This document shows, piece by piece, positions 21,451-32,868 of a stretch of 64,000 nucleotides of DNA. The notes under the pieces were generated by a model that saw nothing but the letters and a program-made list of their open reading frames with translations, did no database searches and had not been told where the DNA came from. The stretch is from Gracilaria gracilis (Eukaryota; Rhodophyta; Florideophyceae; Gracilariales; Gracilariaceae), in contig JARGSG010000190.1 of the NCBI GenBank assembly GCA_030374805.1, positions 186,001 to 250,000 on the forward strand. Direction: 5' to 3'. Position 1 is the first letter of the stretch, and each line of letters opens with the position of its first letter. The translations under genes were made by a program, and so were the position numbers.

Positions 21451-22815
21451 ATGTCGCGTGTCGCCGTTCTTGCTTCGTCAGGCCTCTTTTTGGTCTTGCT
21501 TTCCGCTGTCACAGCAATATGTCCAAATGGAACGCATCCGCCTGAGTTTGGCCCGCCATACATCTGTTTCCCCGGACCCGATGGCTGTCCACCTGGTACT
21601 GCTCGTAAAGTCACTGAAATGCTGCCAGGCACGTTTGTGATAGAGTGCGGCTCTTGCGCTCCAGGCTTTACCACATATGGCTACGACGCCTCTATCTGCA
21701 AACGGATTGGCTACCCTTGTCCAGAAGGATATCGCCAAACTTCAAACGGAGACTGCTTACGTTGCCTTAAATGTGAACGCTTTGATAAGGGGCTGGAGAG
21801 GTGTGTGGCTTGCCCGACTGGTACTGGTGCCGTCCCAGGGCTCTCTCTCTGGTGCGCCCCATGCGCTCATATTGTGAACCACAACCTCACAAATGCAGGG
21901 TGCCATTCTTCATTCCTTTCGTTCGCACCGCAAGGATTTAACTGCCCACTCGGTTCGCGCCTTCTTTACCGAGACGCTTGGAATCAGCCAATTTGTGAAA
22001 AGTGTCCTCGCGGCTTTTACAGCAACGAAACAAATCCCTCGCAATGCACAAGATGTCCGGCCTTAACAATCGCCCCGAATGTCGGCGCGGAGCGTTGTGA
22101 ACCTTGTCCGCAGGGTAAGATTCTAGGCAGTGGCCGATACTCGGACATATGCGTGTTGGCTGATACAGGCTGCCCGGAGGATACCGAGCCGGCGCAAGTA
22201 AACGGAGAGCATATATGTCGATCGAAAACTTGTGGAAACGGAGACAACTCGATTGACGCAGTGATTGGACGTCAATGCGGTCCTTGTGGTACGTTATCCT
22301 TTGGGGCTCAATACTTGGTTACAGAGGGCCCTTTCTCGGGCAGGTGTGAGTACTGTCCCTTGGATGCTTTGTCGGACGGTCTGGAATGCACAGCTTGCCC
22401 AAGCGGTCAAGTGAGGACGGTGGAGAATCAGTGCGGCTGCAATGGACCTCTGGCGCTGAAACGGGGGGTGGATGACAATGGAAACTGTGTGCCTTGTCCG
22501 AAAGGCAGTTATGGTGCACCGGGACCGGATGGCGAAAACGTGTGTACCAAGTGTTCGCCCGGTTCTGGATACTTTGAACAGACAGAAGACCGACTTCTTG
22601 GGTGCTATATATCGGGTCGTTGTATTCCGTTTACAAATCAGTGCATTGCTTGTGGACAAGGTACAGTATCGACTGAGCCAGGATCACTCACTTGCGAACC
22701 ATGTCCAGAAGGAACTTTCACGTACGGGCAAGGTGAGCCGAGGTGTTTCAGAGAGGGAGAGCCTTCCGCTCTCACTCCGTTCAATGATCCTTTCGGAAAC
22801 CCCTTTAGTTCCTAG
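21451..22815 (+). CDS. Secreted Cys-rich GCC2/GCC3 (ephrin-receptor-like) protein (454 aa)
   Basis: Secreted or surface protein made almost wholly of short Cys repeats. Residues 1-22 are a signal peptide (hydrophobic Leu/Val/Ala run ending near VTA). After it, about a dozen repeats of the type C-P-x-G-(T/S)-x(n)-C-x-x-C follow, for example CPRGFYSN, CPKGSYGAPG and CPEGTFTYGQ. This is the pattern of GCC2/GCC3 and ephrin-receptor-like or TNFR-like Cys-rich repeats. There is no membrane helix and no kinase domain, and the short Pro/Phe-rich tail ends with TAG. Such repeats usually serve in protein or carbohydrate contacts outside the cell, so adhesion or wall assembly is a reasonable guess only. 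Single exon; the ATG follows a good TATA box. Confidence 0.8.
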   Translation: MSRVAVLASSGLFLVLLSAVTAICPNGTHPPEFGPPYICFPGPDGCPPGTARKVTEMLPGTFVIECGSCAPGFTTYGYDASICKRIGYPCPEGYRQTSNGDCLRCLKCERFDKGLERCVACPTGTGAVPGLSLWCAPCAHIVNHNLTNAGCHSSFLSFAPQGFNCPLGSRLLYRDAWNQPICEKCPRGFYSNETNPSQCTRCPALTIAPNVGAERCEPCPQGKILGSGRYSDICVLADTGCPEDTEPAQVNGEHICRSKTCGNGDNSIDAVIGRQCGPCGTLSFGAQYLVTEGPFSGRCEYCPLDALSDGLECTACPSGQVRTVENQCGCNGPLALKRGVDDNGNCVPCPKGSYGAPGPDGENVCTKCSPGSGYFEQTEDRLLGCYISGRCIPFTNQCIACGQGTVSTEPGSLTCEPCPEGTFTYGQGEPRCFREGEPSALTPFNDPFGNPFSS

Positions 22816-24108
22816 AACAAGCCAACAAGTAGATTTCAACGCCACTCGTTCTTCGGTGTTTACAAGTAAAATCTCTTGAATAGCAGTTCATGGTATCAAA
22901 AATTTCGAGGAGTCCGCAAAACTTACATTAAACCCAGCCCAATATGTATATGCTTAGTAAAATATAAAACTGAAGAGCGCACAGAACGCTTTTCTCTAAT
23001 GTGGTCCACAATTTGATTACCATCGGTGGATACACTTGCAACGAAAGCTATTGAGCACTTTCGTGTCGCTCCCTGTAGATCTTTCTGTATTGGTACATGT
23101 AGCAGACACTGAGCGAGCCCTTACTCATATGGCTGTGTTGCAGAGGAGATCGTGGTCAACGAAAGCATCGTAGACAACCAGGTTTTCAAGCACGGCGCAG
23201 CTCTTCATCGAACTGAGGCGGACGTGATAACTCAGGGGTGCATGTTTATCGCACTTTGGTGTAACATTAGGATGCTGGATCAGTTGAATACATTTTTCCA
23301 AACAAAGAGATTGAATGATGCGCCGAACGGTGACAACTCAATCTGTGATTGACGAGCCGTTGCATCCTCTATCTAACCAGAGAGCCGCCTACGCCGCGTA
23401 GAAGCATCGCCACCCGCAAACTCTCTTTCGAAATAACACGCCGAACTCGTGTGAACGGCAGAACCGTCATCCGCAGTGTTTATGTAGCAGCGCCACGATG
23501 GGCACAAACACGAGCGCGTTATGGTCGCGAATCGCGATGAATGAGCTCCCGACACACCGGGAAAGAAAAGACAAAACAATGATAGAAATGATTAAGGAAT
23601 GGCCGTCATAGTTTTTTTGGCGTTCTTTAGGAGAGAAGGCTACATGTAAGTACTGTAGGATTCTTATCACTTAGCAATTAGGAGTAATAAACCACACTTA
23701 AGAAGAAGAACGATGAACGATGGCGGCCGCCGCCACCGCGCGGCGACAGGCGCGCACTTCAAAGCCACAGCGCGATACTGTAAGCACGTCATATTGCGCG
23801 TCACACATTTGTACCAAAAAAAAAATTCGCCAAAGTAAAATAATCTTTGCACGTTCCATTACACTGAGCACTGACGAATTAGGACATGTTGTCGTCTGCA
23901 CATGCTGACAGCTTTGTTGGATGACATCTTCAACGAACTGATGACGACTTGTGTTTGTCGGAACCTACACAAAAGCCGAGGAAGAAGAGACAGCAAGTGA
24001 AGCAACGGTCTAGAAGATAAATACCGCGGAGCTGTGACGATGATCACTCTGAGAAGCATAGACGTCAGAAACGCATTTACTGTGGCAAAGGCACAATGTC
24101 CGTCTCGT
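22816..24108. other. Intergenic, no supported gene
   Basis: Short ORFs only. A GC-rich island near 23720-23770 contrasts with AT-rich surroundings, but I cannot assign it a role. Confidence 0.45.
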
Positions 24109-26316
24109 TCATTTCCATCCTATTTCCCTATACGACGCCCTCATGTTTCTATATTGCTTCTTAATTCCAGACCCATAGAGAGAATGTAGCAACAAATTAT
24201 CAAATACAGCCTCGCCTACATCACACTGGTCAACCCATGGCCACGGTACAAAAACCATAATTGCCGCTGAGACCCCGATTATGGCAAAGAACCAATAAAT
24301 CACAGCGAAGACAATAGCAACAGGAGCACCAGTAATGACGAACGGAACTGGGATACCCAAAACCAAGACTGTCAACAGTAGGAGTACCAACGGGCGAACA
24401 ACTTGCATGAAAACGAACTCAATTTGCATAGGTTTGTACTCGTACTGAACAACGCCATCTTCTCCGATCTTCGCAATCTGATCCTTATCTGGGTTTTGTT
24501 TGAACCGCATATATGGAGGAAGAATTCTCTTCGACCGCAGCCCTGTCGCTTCCGCGACAGCAATTACATGACCACGTCTGACCGTTGCAAATCTTGACAA
24601 GTTCACAACAATACATCTCTTGTGTTGTAGGTCTGGGGTTCTCAAAGATATAATTGATGCCGCATGCCCTGAAGTCGACGTCCACATACCCATCACAGTG
24701 TTCTTGCTTAGGAAATTGGAGATGCCTGCCCGGTCTCTCACCTCACAGCTATCCTGAAGCATTCCAATCCATTCGATGATTCCATCCCAATTCGAACTCT
24801 TCAGCCAAAACCTTGATTTCTGATAAGACATGTCCAGATAACTCTTTCCAGTCAGTTTCGAACACTGCGAAACTATCGACTCCCAAAACGCAATTGTCAT
24901 AAACTCACGATACGATACAACGAATGGCTCCTCCTTCCTCATCATTGAACTGTGGCTTCGACTGTATGCCCCTTCAGCTATAGTTCGAAGAGCCCATGCC
25001 TTCCACGCACTTGCAGCTCCAACAGTACGTAAATCTTCGTTTGCTGCAGAAACGGATACTCCATCAGTCAGAATCGCTGTAGCAAGTGCGAGCGTTACAG
25101 ATTTAATGTAGGTTCCAGTGCCCCCAATGTTGGAGACGCCATCGTCGAGCCTGACATACATCGATTCCCCGAAGAATATAGTGTAGTCGTATTTCCGTAG
25201 CATATAATCATCGACCACAAGCCCTCTCCCAGCAACACCGAGAACCGTTTCCAACTTCCTCCAGAAGTCCGTACCGTACAAACGCTCGTTCTCGCCGTAC
25301 AACCGAATTACTGGGCACACTGCGTATGCAAAGAGACCAAACTCTTCCCAGTCGAGCATTTTGTAAATGCGAGCGCGTTCCTCCTTGCTCACATTCATCA
25401 TCACCAGTCTGTCAATCCAAAGACGAAATCTGTTTGTACCTTTCTGTTTTGCGAGCGCCATGCAGGATCTGATGACCTGACTCCATCGAAAATCGTCGAC
25501 GAAATCAGAAGTCATTTCGATTTCTGTCTGAGCCAGCAAACCTTCATCTTCTTTTGGGGTTCCATCTTCATTGACAAATCGCATGCGACGTGTCATCTTT
25601 ACACTTTTCCCCTTGTAAGAAACAGCGACAAAGATCACATTCTCATCTTCGGAATCCACAGTACTAGCACCCAGATGTTTTCCATCCCGAAGTTCCTCTC
25701 GTAGTTTATCCCAATCTGCATCGTCCATCACATTAACTACACGACTGAATCCTCTTCTGTAGCACGTGCGCGCCGCCTTAGCGGCTTCTTCCCCTTTACG
25801 AGCACGAATTTCGCTATAGATGTAATCTCCTGAGGCAGAGCTAGAACTTAGGTCTTTGATTCTCGTGAGATCGACTTCACGGTCAATCATATTCGGTATA
25901 TGGTTTTGTCCGAGGACTGCTTTATAGAATTCGAGGCTTCCACTATGTTCCATCTGCACTCTAAGAGAATCCACCACATCGAATCTTCTTATAACGTTTT
26001 CGTGTTGCTGCTGAGGATGATAGTTGTACCTAGAAGTTATTCGTCCGTAGATTTTTGTATATCTTTCCGTTGTGAGTTCTCGTAGGCGATCAGGTGCGTC
26101 TCTTGCGAAGTTAGCCCATCGGAAATTGGTTCCTTTTCTAGAGTAACCGAGGAACAGGACGAAATTAAATAGCTTTATCAATACATCGGCCGGTGCCAGA
26201 TCATCAGGATCGTGGGTTTTTTTAGTTGAATCCATTTTCGAGGATGCCGTGATTGCAGAACGTAGATATTGAACTGATGGATGTATGTTGATGGAGTATG
26301 TTGATGTTGCAAGCAT
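24109..26316 (-). CDS. Large unknown protein with two C-terminal membrane helices (735 or 708 aa)
   Basis: I do not recognise this family. The single frame can start at ATG 26316 (735 aa) or ATG 26235 (708 aa, beginning MDSTKK). A TATAAAG on the minus strand at 26346-26340 would start transcription near 26316, favouring 26235; another at 26496-26490 would allow the longer form. Most of the protein is soluble, mixed alpha/beta and charged. A block near residues 300-345 (RFRLWIDRLVMMN, then KEERARIYKMLDWEEFGLF) faintly recalls the core of fungal HET-type domains, which I treat as speculation. Two strong hydrophobic helices lie at about 640-670 and 672-694, followed by a 40-residue basic tail. 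The frame is clean over 2.2 kb and ends with TGA. Confidence 0.75.
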   Translation of the reverse strand: MLATSTYSINIHPSVQYLRSAITASSKMDSTKKTHDPDDLAPADVLIKLFNFVLFLGYSRKGTNFRWANFARDAPDRLRELTTERYTKIYGRITSRYNYHPQQQHENVIRRFDVVDSLRVQMEHSGSLEFYKAVLGQNHIPNMIDREVDLTRIKDLSSSSASGDYIYSEIRARKGEEAAKAARTCYRRGFSRVVNVMDDADWDKLREELRDGKHLGASTVDSEDENVIFVAVSYKGKSVKMTRRMRFVNEDGTPKEDEGLLAQTEIEMTSDFVDDFRWSQVIRSCMALAKQKGTNRFRLWIDRLVMMNVSKEERARIYKMLDWEEFGLFAYAVCPVIRLYGENERLYGTDFWRKLETVLGVAGRGLVVDDYMLRKYDYTIFFGESMYVRLDDGVSNIGGTGTYIKSVTLALATAILTDGVSVSAANEDLRTVGAASAWKAWALRTIAEGAYSRSHSSMMRKEEPFVVSYREFMTIAFWESIVSQCSKLTGKSYLDMSYQKSRFWLKSSNWDGIIEWIGMLQDSCEVRDRAGISNFLSKNTVMGMWTSTSGHAASIISLRTPDLQHKRCIVVNLSRFATVRRGHVIAVAEATGLRSKRILPPYMRFKQNPDKDQIAKIGEDGVVQYEYKPMQIEFVFMQVVRPLVLLLLTVLVLGIPVPFVITGAPVAIVFAVIYWFFAIIGVSAAIMVFVPWPWVDQCDVGEAVFDNLLLHSLYGSGIKKQYRNMRASYREIGWK

Positions 26317-26339
26317 GGGCCATCAGCAATGATCTTGGT

Positions 26340-26346
26340 CTTTATA
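26340..26346 (-). promoter_or_regulatory. Proximal TATA box of the 24109-26316 gene
   Basis: TATAAAG on the minus strand, only 24 bp upstream of the first ATG (26316). If used, that ATG lies at the transcription start and translation probably begins at 26235. A second TATAAAG is at 26490-26496. Confidence 0.5.
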
Positions 26347-26724
26347 GTGAAAAGGGCAGGCCGAGAATCTTTTCCAGAGGCGTGCTTAGCACAGCACTTG
26401 CATGATTCGTTTGAGTGTACTACCTTGTGCCTCGCCTTGTTGCGCAACTTGTTGATGGGAGCCCGCCCTTTGAGAGCTGATAATAAAAGCTTTATAGGAG
26501 GGGGTCAGTTGCCTTGGTACAACTGTATCTCGCTGCATCGAAGTTACAAGTCGTTGAGGCTTCATTCTTGGCTTCTGCAACTTACTTAGCCAACTAAGAA
26601 GTACGAACACGGTGTAGGACAACAGACTGCTGCCTGAATTTGCGGTTGTTTTTCATTCCGGAATTAAGTAACGTCTAAAGCCCTAAATGTGGGAAATGTG
26701 CTGCAATGTGGAATACAATAATAT

Positions 26725-26771
26725 AAACTGCGAAAGAACATCAGATATTATCTGATGTTCTTTCGCAGTTT
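26725..26771. repeat. Perfect 47-nt palindrome (23-bp arms, 1-nt centre)
   Basis: Arms AAACTGCGAAAGAACATCAGATA and their exact complement are separated by one T. It lies about 410 bp upstream of the first ATG of the unknown membrane-protein gene. A transcript would form a long perfect hairpin. Confidence 0.95.
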
Positions 26772-26819
26772 TGCAGTACCAGACTTCGCTTTCGACCGAA
26801 AGTACGTTGTTTGCCTTCT

Positions 26820-27218
26820 TACTACGAAGCTTGTAGAGAACCAGTACTTTTGGTTTTTTTTCTTGTTGAACGCACAGAAAGAAGAGCTTTCTATCGACTA
26901 GCTTCCCAGCGCAAACAACTGGACACTTATTATACCATTTCTGTCTAACTACAAAGAAGAGGACATAATCGGGCCGTTCTGCAGTTTTGAAGAAGCAATA
27001 CGTTCAATTTTTCAAGTGAAAGCCTGGCACACATGGCCAACTACCCTTGGTATCATATGAGTATTCCGCATTAGGGCACCTACCCTTTTTTTACCCCTCA
27101 AAACAGTAGAAATTTGCCTATTTCCCAAGTTACGGCACCCTGCGTTAATTATTCCACGCGTTTTTAAATTGTACGGAATCGGAACTACCTTTACATCTCA
27201 AAATATGGTGCATTGTCA
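26820..27218. other. Intergenic, nothing seen
   Basis: AT-rich sequence with no supported ORF, between the palindrome and the second MITE copy. Confidence 0.4.
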
Positions 27219-27222
27219 AGTA

Positions 27223-27445
27223 CAGTCAACCACACGATACAGTGCACCCCCGTACCAGAGCCCATAATAGTGCACTATAGAGAAAGTGCACTGCATGGTA
27301 TTTGCGTATTGACACGTATTATACCCTGTACGCCGTCTAGGAAGTGAAAACTGGACACGTGCCTGCTTTGTGCAATACCGCCTTCAGTGCACTGCAGAGA
27401 ATGTGCACGGTTCAGGAGGTGCACTGTATCGAGCATACTCCTCCG
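27223..27445. mobile_element. 223-bp MITE, copy 2
   Basis: Same length and orientation as 2567-2789, flanked by TA (27221-27222 and 27446-27447). It keeps the inverted CGATACAGTGCAC blocks and most GTGCAC motifs. Non-coding. Confidence 0.75.
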
Positions 27446-27830
27446 TACAACGGTACTTGATCAGATGTTCCTTCTTGTCCGCCTCCTACTAGGTCTTCAA
27501 CACAAAACGATGGTAAAAACCATTTTTCTGTGTAACTACACAAAATCATTTGCAACGCGCAACTGCGGTGCATCAAACCAATAAGCTATTATACAGTAAA
27601 ATACTAACAACAACACAACAAAACAATATTATACCTAATTACACTCCAAATGCTAAAAGGTCAACATATTACGTAATAAACAACTAAATGTGCGGGTTCA
27701 TGGTCTCCTCATCCGACTCAATTTCACAACATGTAGCCTCAGTACGTTTCTTTCTTATAGCTCGATATTTTTCTTCGCTGAGTTTTCTTTTTTGGCAAAT
27801 TTCTGCTCCAATCGTGCAGATTTTATTCCT

Positions 27831-28675
27831 CTAGCGCATATAGAATTCTCCGCCCCCAGCCCGTAATAGGTGACGTAAAATGTGTGCATTTGCTAACAAG
27901 GCGCACAAAATAAATAATTCATCGTAAAACTTTTCGCTCCAACTACGTTTTGAGCCAATTACCATCCCTAGCTGCGTTACACGACCAAAATCGTTTCCTA
28001 CAATAACCGGGTCACTACAAATATTATTATTTCTAGCTTCTTCTCCGAAGGTTAAACATCCCTGCTTCGGCCCCTTCTTAAGTTGAATAGCACAAATATG
28101 CTCTGCCGCCTCCTTGTACCTTTTGTCCACGAGTACACCCAATTGATTGGGATACCTATCCAATAAATCACCAGCATCCAAAAAAAAGCTGAAGCTTTCG
28201 TTACTTGTTTTCCGCAAAGCCGTTCTGTGGTTTGCAATATTTGAATAAAAAATATTAATGTCCAATTTTGCCCCAGGGTAGTGATTGAAAGCGATAATTG
28301 CCAAGCCGTTTGATAGAACGGATACTTTTTTCTTAACCCCCTACAACTCATTTTTTCCGCTGTAATATTTTTTACTCTCCGCGATATTACAAGATGACCA
28401 ATAGAACTGGTGGAAGATGACATCGGCAGCATAACGACAGTATTCTTATTTCTGAACACTTTGTCCCCTTTCAATATTGCGGTAATTGGATACCGTTCAT
28501 TTTTTGCATCAACGCAATGATTATTTAGTACATACACAATACAAGATATATATTTAATAACCTTTCTTTCAAGGGAGGACCCTGGTATTTCAAAAATATT
28601 CCTCAGAAAATACCATTTGCCAGCATGTTTGAGGGTTGTGAGGAACATGTGAAATATATCCTTTGGCGATTTCAA
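27831..28675 (-). pseudogene. Harbinger-type (DDE_4) transposase remnant, copy 1
   Basis: Decayed transposase of the PIF/Harbinger-like DDE_Tnp_4 group. Two frames carry it: 28052-28675 gives the N-terminal part (KHAGKWYFLRNIF) and 27831-28304 the catalytic part (HYPGAKLDINIFYSN, LLDRYPNQLGVLVDKRYKEA, VGNDFGRVTQLG). It aligns with the plus-strand copy at 38395-39677, where the D of LMDKGYQG and the E of IAESYFGHL are clearer. Here the third acidic site reads VGNDFGR and the Gly-Tyr of DKGY is changed, so the copy is inactive. I did not find terminal repeats. Confidence 0.7.
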
Positions 28676-29400
28676 AAAATTTTTCCCTTCTTTTTATCCC
28701 ATTTTTGATCTGTTTTTTCTGATATCACTTGCCAAATCTCATCAAATTCTCGAGATGAAAAATTAGTCACCTACAAAATAGTAGCTCAACCATTTTGCAT
28801 GTAAAAGGAGTCTTATATGGGTCAAGAGGAGTCATTTTTATCATCAGATTCATGGCGAGGAGATGTAGACGGAAACTGGTGCAGCTTAGAATTTCGATGC
28901 AAAACTACTTCAGAAAGCATATCAATTGCCTTGTCTGCCCGTTCGGGACTGAATCCTGCCATTTTTTTGGTTGGAAATAGGTGCAGAACTTTAAGCTCTG
29001 TGGAAGAAAGCGAAGATCTTTTATGTATGCAATATGTCTATAGTTGCGTCGAAAGTGTGTTGCTACTGTTTGATTACGCTTTTTGATTATCTATTGTAAT
29101 TTTACGAGTACACTGAGTATTTTGTCGCGTCGTTAGAATATTGTCAATACAGTGACGCTAAAGTCACGACATTGTTTTTGTCCATATACACAACGTTGCT
29201 TTTTTTAATATATCATTATGTAGCAAGAATGAAATTTTGATCTGTCATCCAATATTTATTCAGAAGGTCTACTAGGCGGGCAATTCAGTTCAGTCGCAGC
29301 ACAGCGGGTTAAGAGGACTACGGGGTCCTTCTGGCCTTAAAAGCTAGTCGCTCCAAGATTCTCTGATTTGATGGCAAGGACAAAGTGCATCACATTCATT
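28676..29400. other. AT-rich spacer with one 89-codon ORF (28817-29086)
   Basis: One plus-strand ORF with its own ATG (28817-29086) is open for 89 codons, but has no recognisable domain and lies antisense just outside the transposase remnant. It may be chance. Nothing else is supported. Confidence 0.35.
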
Positions 29401-29408
29401 TTAACCCG

Positions 29409-29440
<32 letters not shown>
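29409..29440. repeat. 32-base C homopolymer
   Basis: Uninterrupted C run directly before the left end of MULE-1. True length is uncertain. Confidence 0.95.
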
Positions 29441-29489
29441 ATCGGAAAGGTTACCGTTCGCCCGGGGAACTGTAATACTGTAAATCCAC

Positions 29490-29605
29490 CCGGGGTACAG
29501 TAAGGCCTAAATTACCCCGGGTGGATATGAGAAATATAGTACCCCGGGTGGATGTCAAAGTTACAGTACCCCGGGTGGAGATAAACCTTTCAGTACCCCG
29601 GTTGA
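29490..29605 (+). repeat. Left CCCGGGTGG tandem array of MULE-1
   Basis: Four to five units of the type GTACCCCGGGTGGATnnnAA...ACA with a period of about 33 bp. CCCGGG is itself palindromic. Confidence 0.8.
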
Positions 29606-30613
29606 ATATTTTACCTTACAATGCCACCGCCATGCATCGCAAATGCAGAGCGCAATCAGTAAGCTGTGGACAACAGTGTTTGGCTGTACTGTACCAACGG
29701 TAATTATAACTGTACGCTACGCAAAGCGCAGCGCGCGTCGCGCGGTGTGCCGTACAGCGCGGCCGCTGTAACGTCGATCTCGTTGCTGCACTTTCCATGG
29801 GCGCGAAGCTCGCAGCTACAACGCCTGCAGCTCTGCCAGATATATAATATGATGCATCACAGTTTCTACGAGCGCGGGCCGTAGAACGGTAAACATATGG
29901 AACATAAACGTGTATTGCGCCAGTGCGGAATATCCTTCGTCTTCACTCCTGGATACCCTTCGTGCCCGAAACCCTTTCAGACCAATGAAAAGTGCTAGAT
30001 TCCCTTCAAACTGATCTTCTTACACAGTTCGAACAAACTTTTTTTCTTTAACCACCTCTATATTGATATGTAATCCTAGTTTTTCGGATGAAGCCTCTGT
30101 GGCAGAATTACACATTTCAAATTAAGTTCTTCGCAATTGATTAAGGTTCAAAGTGTAATCAGAACTAACATAGACTTTGACAATTCATGTCAAAGCAATC
30201 AATTCGAATTCACAAGAAAAGACAGAATGCAATATATCCAATCTTTGCACAATCAATCACATCCGCTGATGGGAGAATAGCCGCAGATTTTGAATTATCT
30301 TTCTATCGTTTGAAAAAAATATCGTCCTGAATTGACTTCTGTTCTCGTCCATAAACAGAACCAGAGCAACTATCACAAAGTGACTATCGCTTGGACCCAA
30401 TCAGTAGTAGAAATAACATGAGATCCGGGCGATGTGCAGTGCGGTCGATATTCATATTTGACGGGCTTTGCTGCAATTCAAATTCTTGAATGACTCTTGT
30501 GCTCCATCATTATGCCAAAGCCGAACATCTTCGGTACCTAAGTGATCCGGTAAAGACTGAACCTGTTACAGAAGCAAACCCAATTTCAGTTTCTCACGGT
30601 CTCGTTCCTTACT
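29606..30613. other. MULE-1 left non-coding part
   Basis: About 1 kb between the left array and the first transposase ATG. It has a GC-rich patch (29715-29790), then AT-rich sequence. No gene is supported; it presumably holds the element's promoter. Confidence 0.4.
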
Positions 30614-32841
30614 ATGGAGGAATCACAGGGCACAAGCGATGATATCAGAGGCCAAAATCCTGGCGAGGACTCGGTTTCTGAACTGCGACAGATTGGACAG
30701 GCACTGTTCGATCATGGTTGCGGAGCCTTTCTGGATATGGGAGAAGATCTGGGGAAAACATTGATTTACTTTAGCTTACCTGCGAGCTCCCGCGAGCTCC
30801 CACTCTGTTCTTCTACAGCGAGGAGTAGTCCTACTAAAACGTTCAGAACTTCTTAGGCATATGTGTGAGCAGTATGATAGCAACGCAGGATATCACTCAA
30901 TGTGGACATGTCAAAGGAAAGATTTTGGAAGACTATATGCCACTTGTTCCGCCTCCGGGAATCCGCGAAAAACTCGTGGTAAGGGCGTACGATTCAAGGT
31001 GTCGAAGAAAGTCGGGTGTGCTGCTGTGGTATCCACCACTTCTCTACAGGTCTTCTATGGCAATACAAACACGCAGAAGATTTTGAAAGATATCGAGGAA
31101 CTCTGCTTGGCTCTCGACGAGAAGCATGGTAAACAGAAAAGCTTCGGTCCCCATTCGTTCTGTGTCGTTCAAAGAGTGCAACTTAATCACGTTAATCACT
31201 TTGTCACGAAGCACTCACCAAACATAAAGATGCTTGCTCGCTCCAGAGATGTGCTTAGCAACCAAGAAGTCATGTTTGCACTGACCTCATACCGTAGAGC
31301 TGTTCCTGGTGGACGAGGATCACTTTTGAGGCTCTCGCGATATCTTAACGAGCAGTGTCCTCTTACGTCATTGAGCACATTACGCTTCGTAATGTTGTGA
31401 AATCTCTTTGTAACAACGACCGTAATGCATCCGACCTCCTCAAACATCTCCAGGACAGACGTCAAGAGAGAAAAGTTGAGTATTTGGACTATGGCGTTGA
31501 ACAAGAAAGTGGAGCTCTACAGCATGTTACTTGGACTTTGGAAGGATCTAAAGATGTAGTCAGTAGATGTGGAGATATCATGTTCTGGGACAGTACTCAC
31601 AACACAACATCATATGAGTACCGACTGGTAACGTTTACTGTTGTGGATTCGGAAGGATGCTCACGTTCGGTCTTGATAAGTTTGACACTACGAGAAAATT
31701 TTTTGTACTGCAAACGATTGTTGGCTTCATGGCATGAGGCGTTTGACGTCAATTTGCCTCCCATCATCTTCACGGATGGCGATGAGGCAATGTCCCTTGC
31801 AATTGCTTCTGTGTCTTATAGTCTAAACATTCATCACTTGCTGTGCACATTTCATCTTTTCGATCAGAACGTGAAGGCGAAACTGAATCCGGCGCTCACT
31901 GTTAGGTCTGGTGCTTCTTCTTGGGTTATATTTCGAAACAATCTTTCTTCATGCAGGAATGCAGGAAATGAAGATGATCTAATTCGGTTATGGAACCAGC
32001 TTCTGCAAGAGTGGTTTCCTGATACTCCAAACAATAGACACTCGAGAACATATTTGGACGAGCATGTATGAAGTAAGCGAAAGCAATGGGCCTGTGTGTA
32101 CTTCAAGAACTACCTCACTCTTGGTTGCTCTACTACGCAGCGTTCGGAAAGTTGGAACAGTTTGCTAAAATGTCCTGCAGATGCTACCAGTCTCACGAAC
32201 TATGCAAACTCTATAGAATTTCTGATATGCAGACAATCGGCTACAGAGAAAAATCTCGTTCCTTGGAATGGAGATTATTTCCGCTAAGAAAGGCCCCGAA
32301 GTACTTGCGGAATCATCTGGTAGACGTTGCGGGAAATCTTGGAATCTCCAGATTTGCTGTCCAGGAGGTGGCTCATGAAATTGAGAGGGCACACGGTCTT
32401 TCCTTTGCTAAGAATGCCTTCGATGTGCAAATTATCTCAGGAGACAATCATTCCTTTCCTTTCAAAATTATTGCTCAGGGGACCACTTTTGTAACTTACG
32501 AAGACCTTCACAAACGAGAACCGGAGTTCCAAGAAAACGATCATCCCCAATTATCTTCAAGGACTAATATGGGGGTGGAAATTGCGCTCAAGAAATCCCA
32601 AGGAGATCAAGACGAGTACATGGTCCGGATTGACTGCGAATTCATGTACACAACCAGAATGAGGCTACCATGTCGCCATTTGTTTTCAATTTGTCTACGT
32701 CTGGACGGTATGGAAGAGTATACGCACCAGCTTCGCAGTAGAACAGATCTGTCTTTCATCGAAGTCTTGTTACCACACGTTGTATGCAGACGATGGATAG
32801 CACCTTCGGCCACGGAGAAAAGTAGAATTGAATCTATGTGA
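30614..32841 (+). pseudogene. MULE-1 transposase: FAR1-type zinc domain, DDE core, SWIM
   Basis: Mutator-like transposase. The N-terminal part starts at ATG 30614 and moves to another frame near 30785. A FAR1/WRKY-GCM1-like DNA-binding part follows (YHSMWTCQRKDF, KKVGCAAVV, ending FVTKHSPN). The MULE catalytic core shows D in DIMFWDSTHN (about 31590), D in IIFTDGDEAM (about 31770), HHLLCTFHLFD, and E in TTQRSESWN (about 32135). A SWIM-like C/H segment (RIDCEFM...LPCRHLFSI) ends it near 32680. Breaks: frameshifts near 30785, 31375 and 32285, plus an in-frame TGA at 32069. The final TGA (32839) is in the same frame as the next ORF. All family landmarks are present, but no complete protein can be made from this copy. 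Confidence 0.85.
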
Positions 32842-32868
32842 AAGAATATCTCGCAAAGATTTGCCGAT

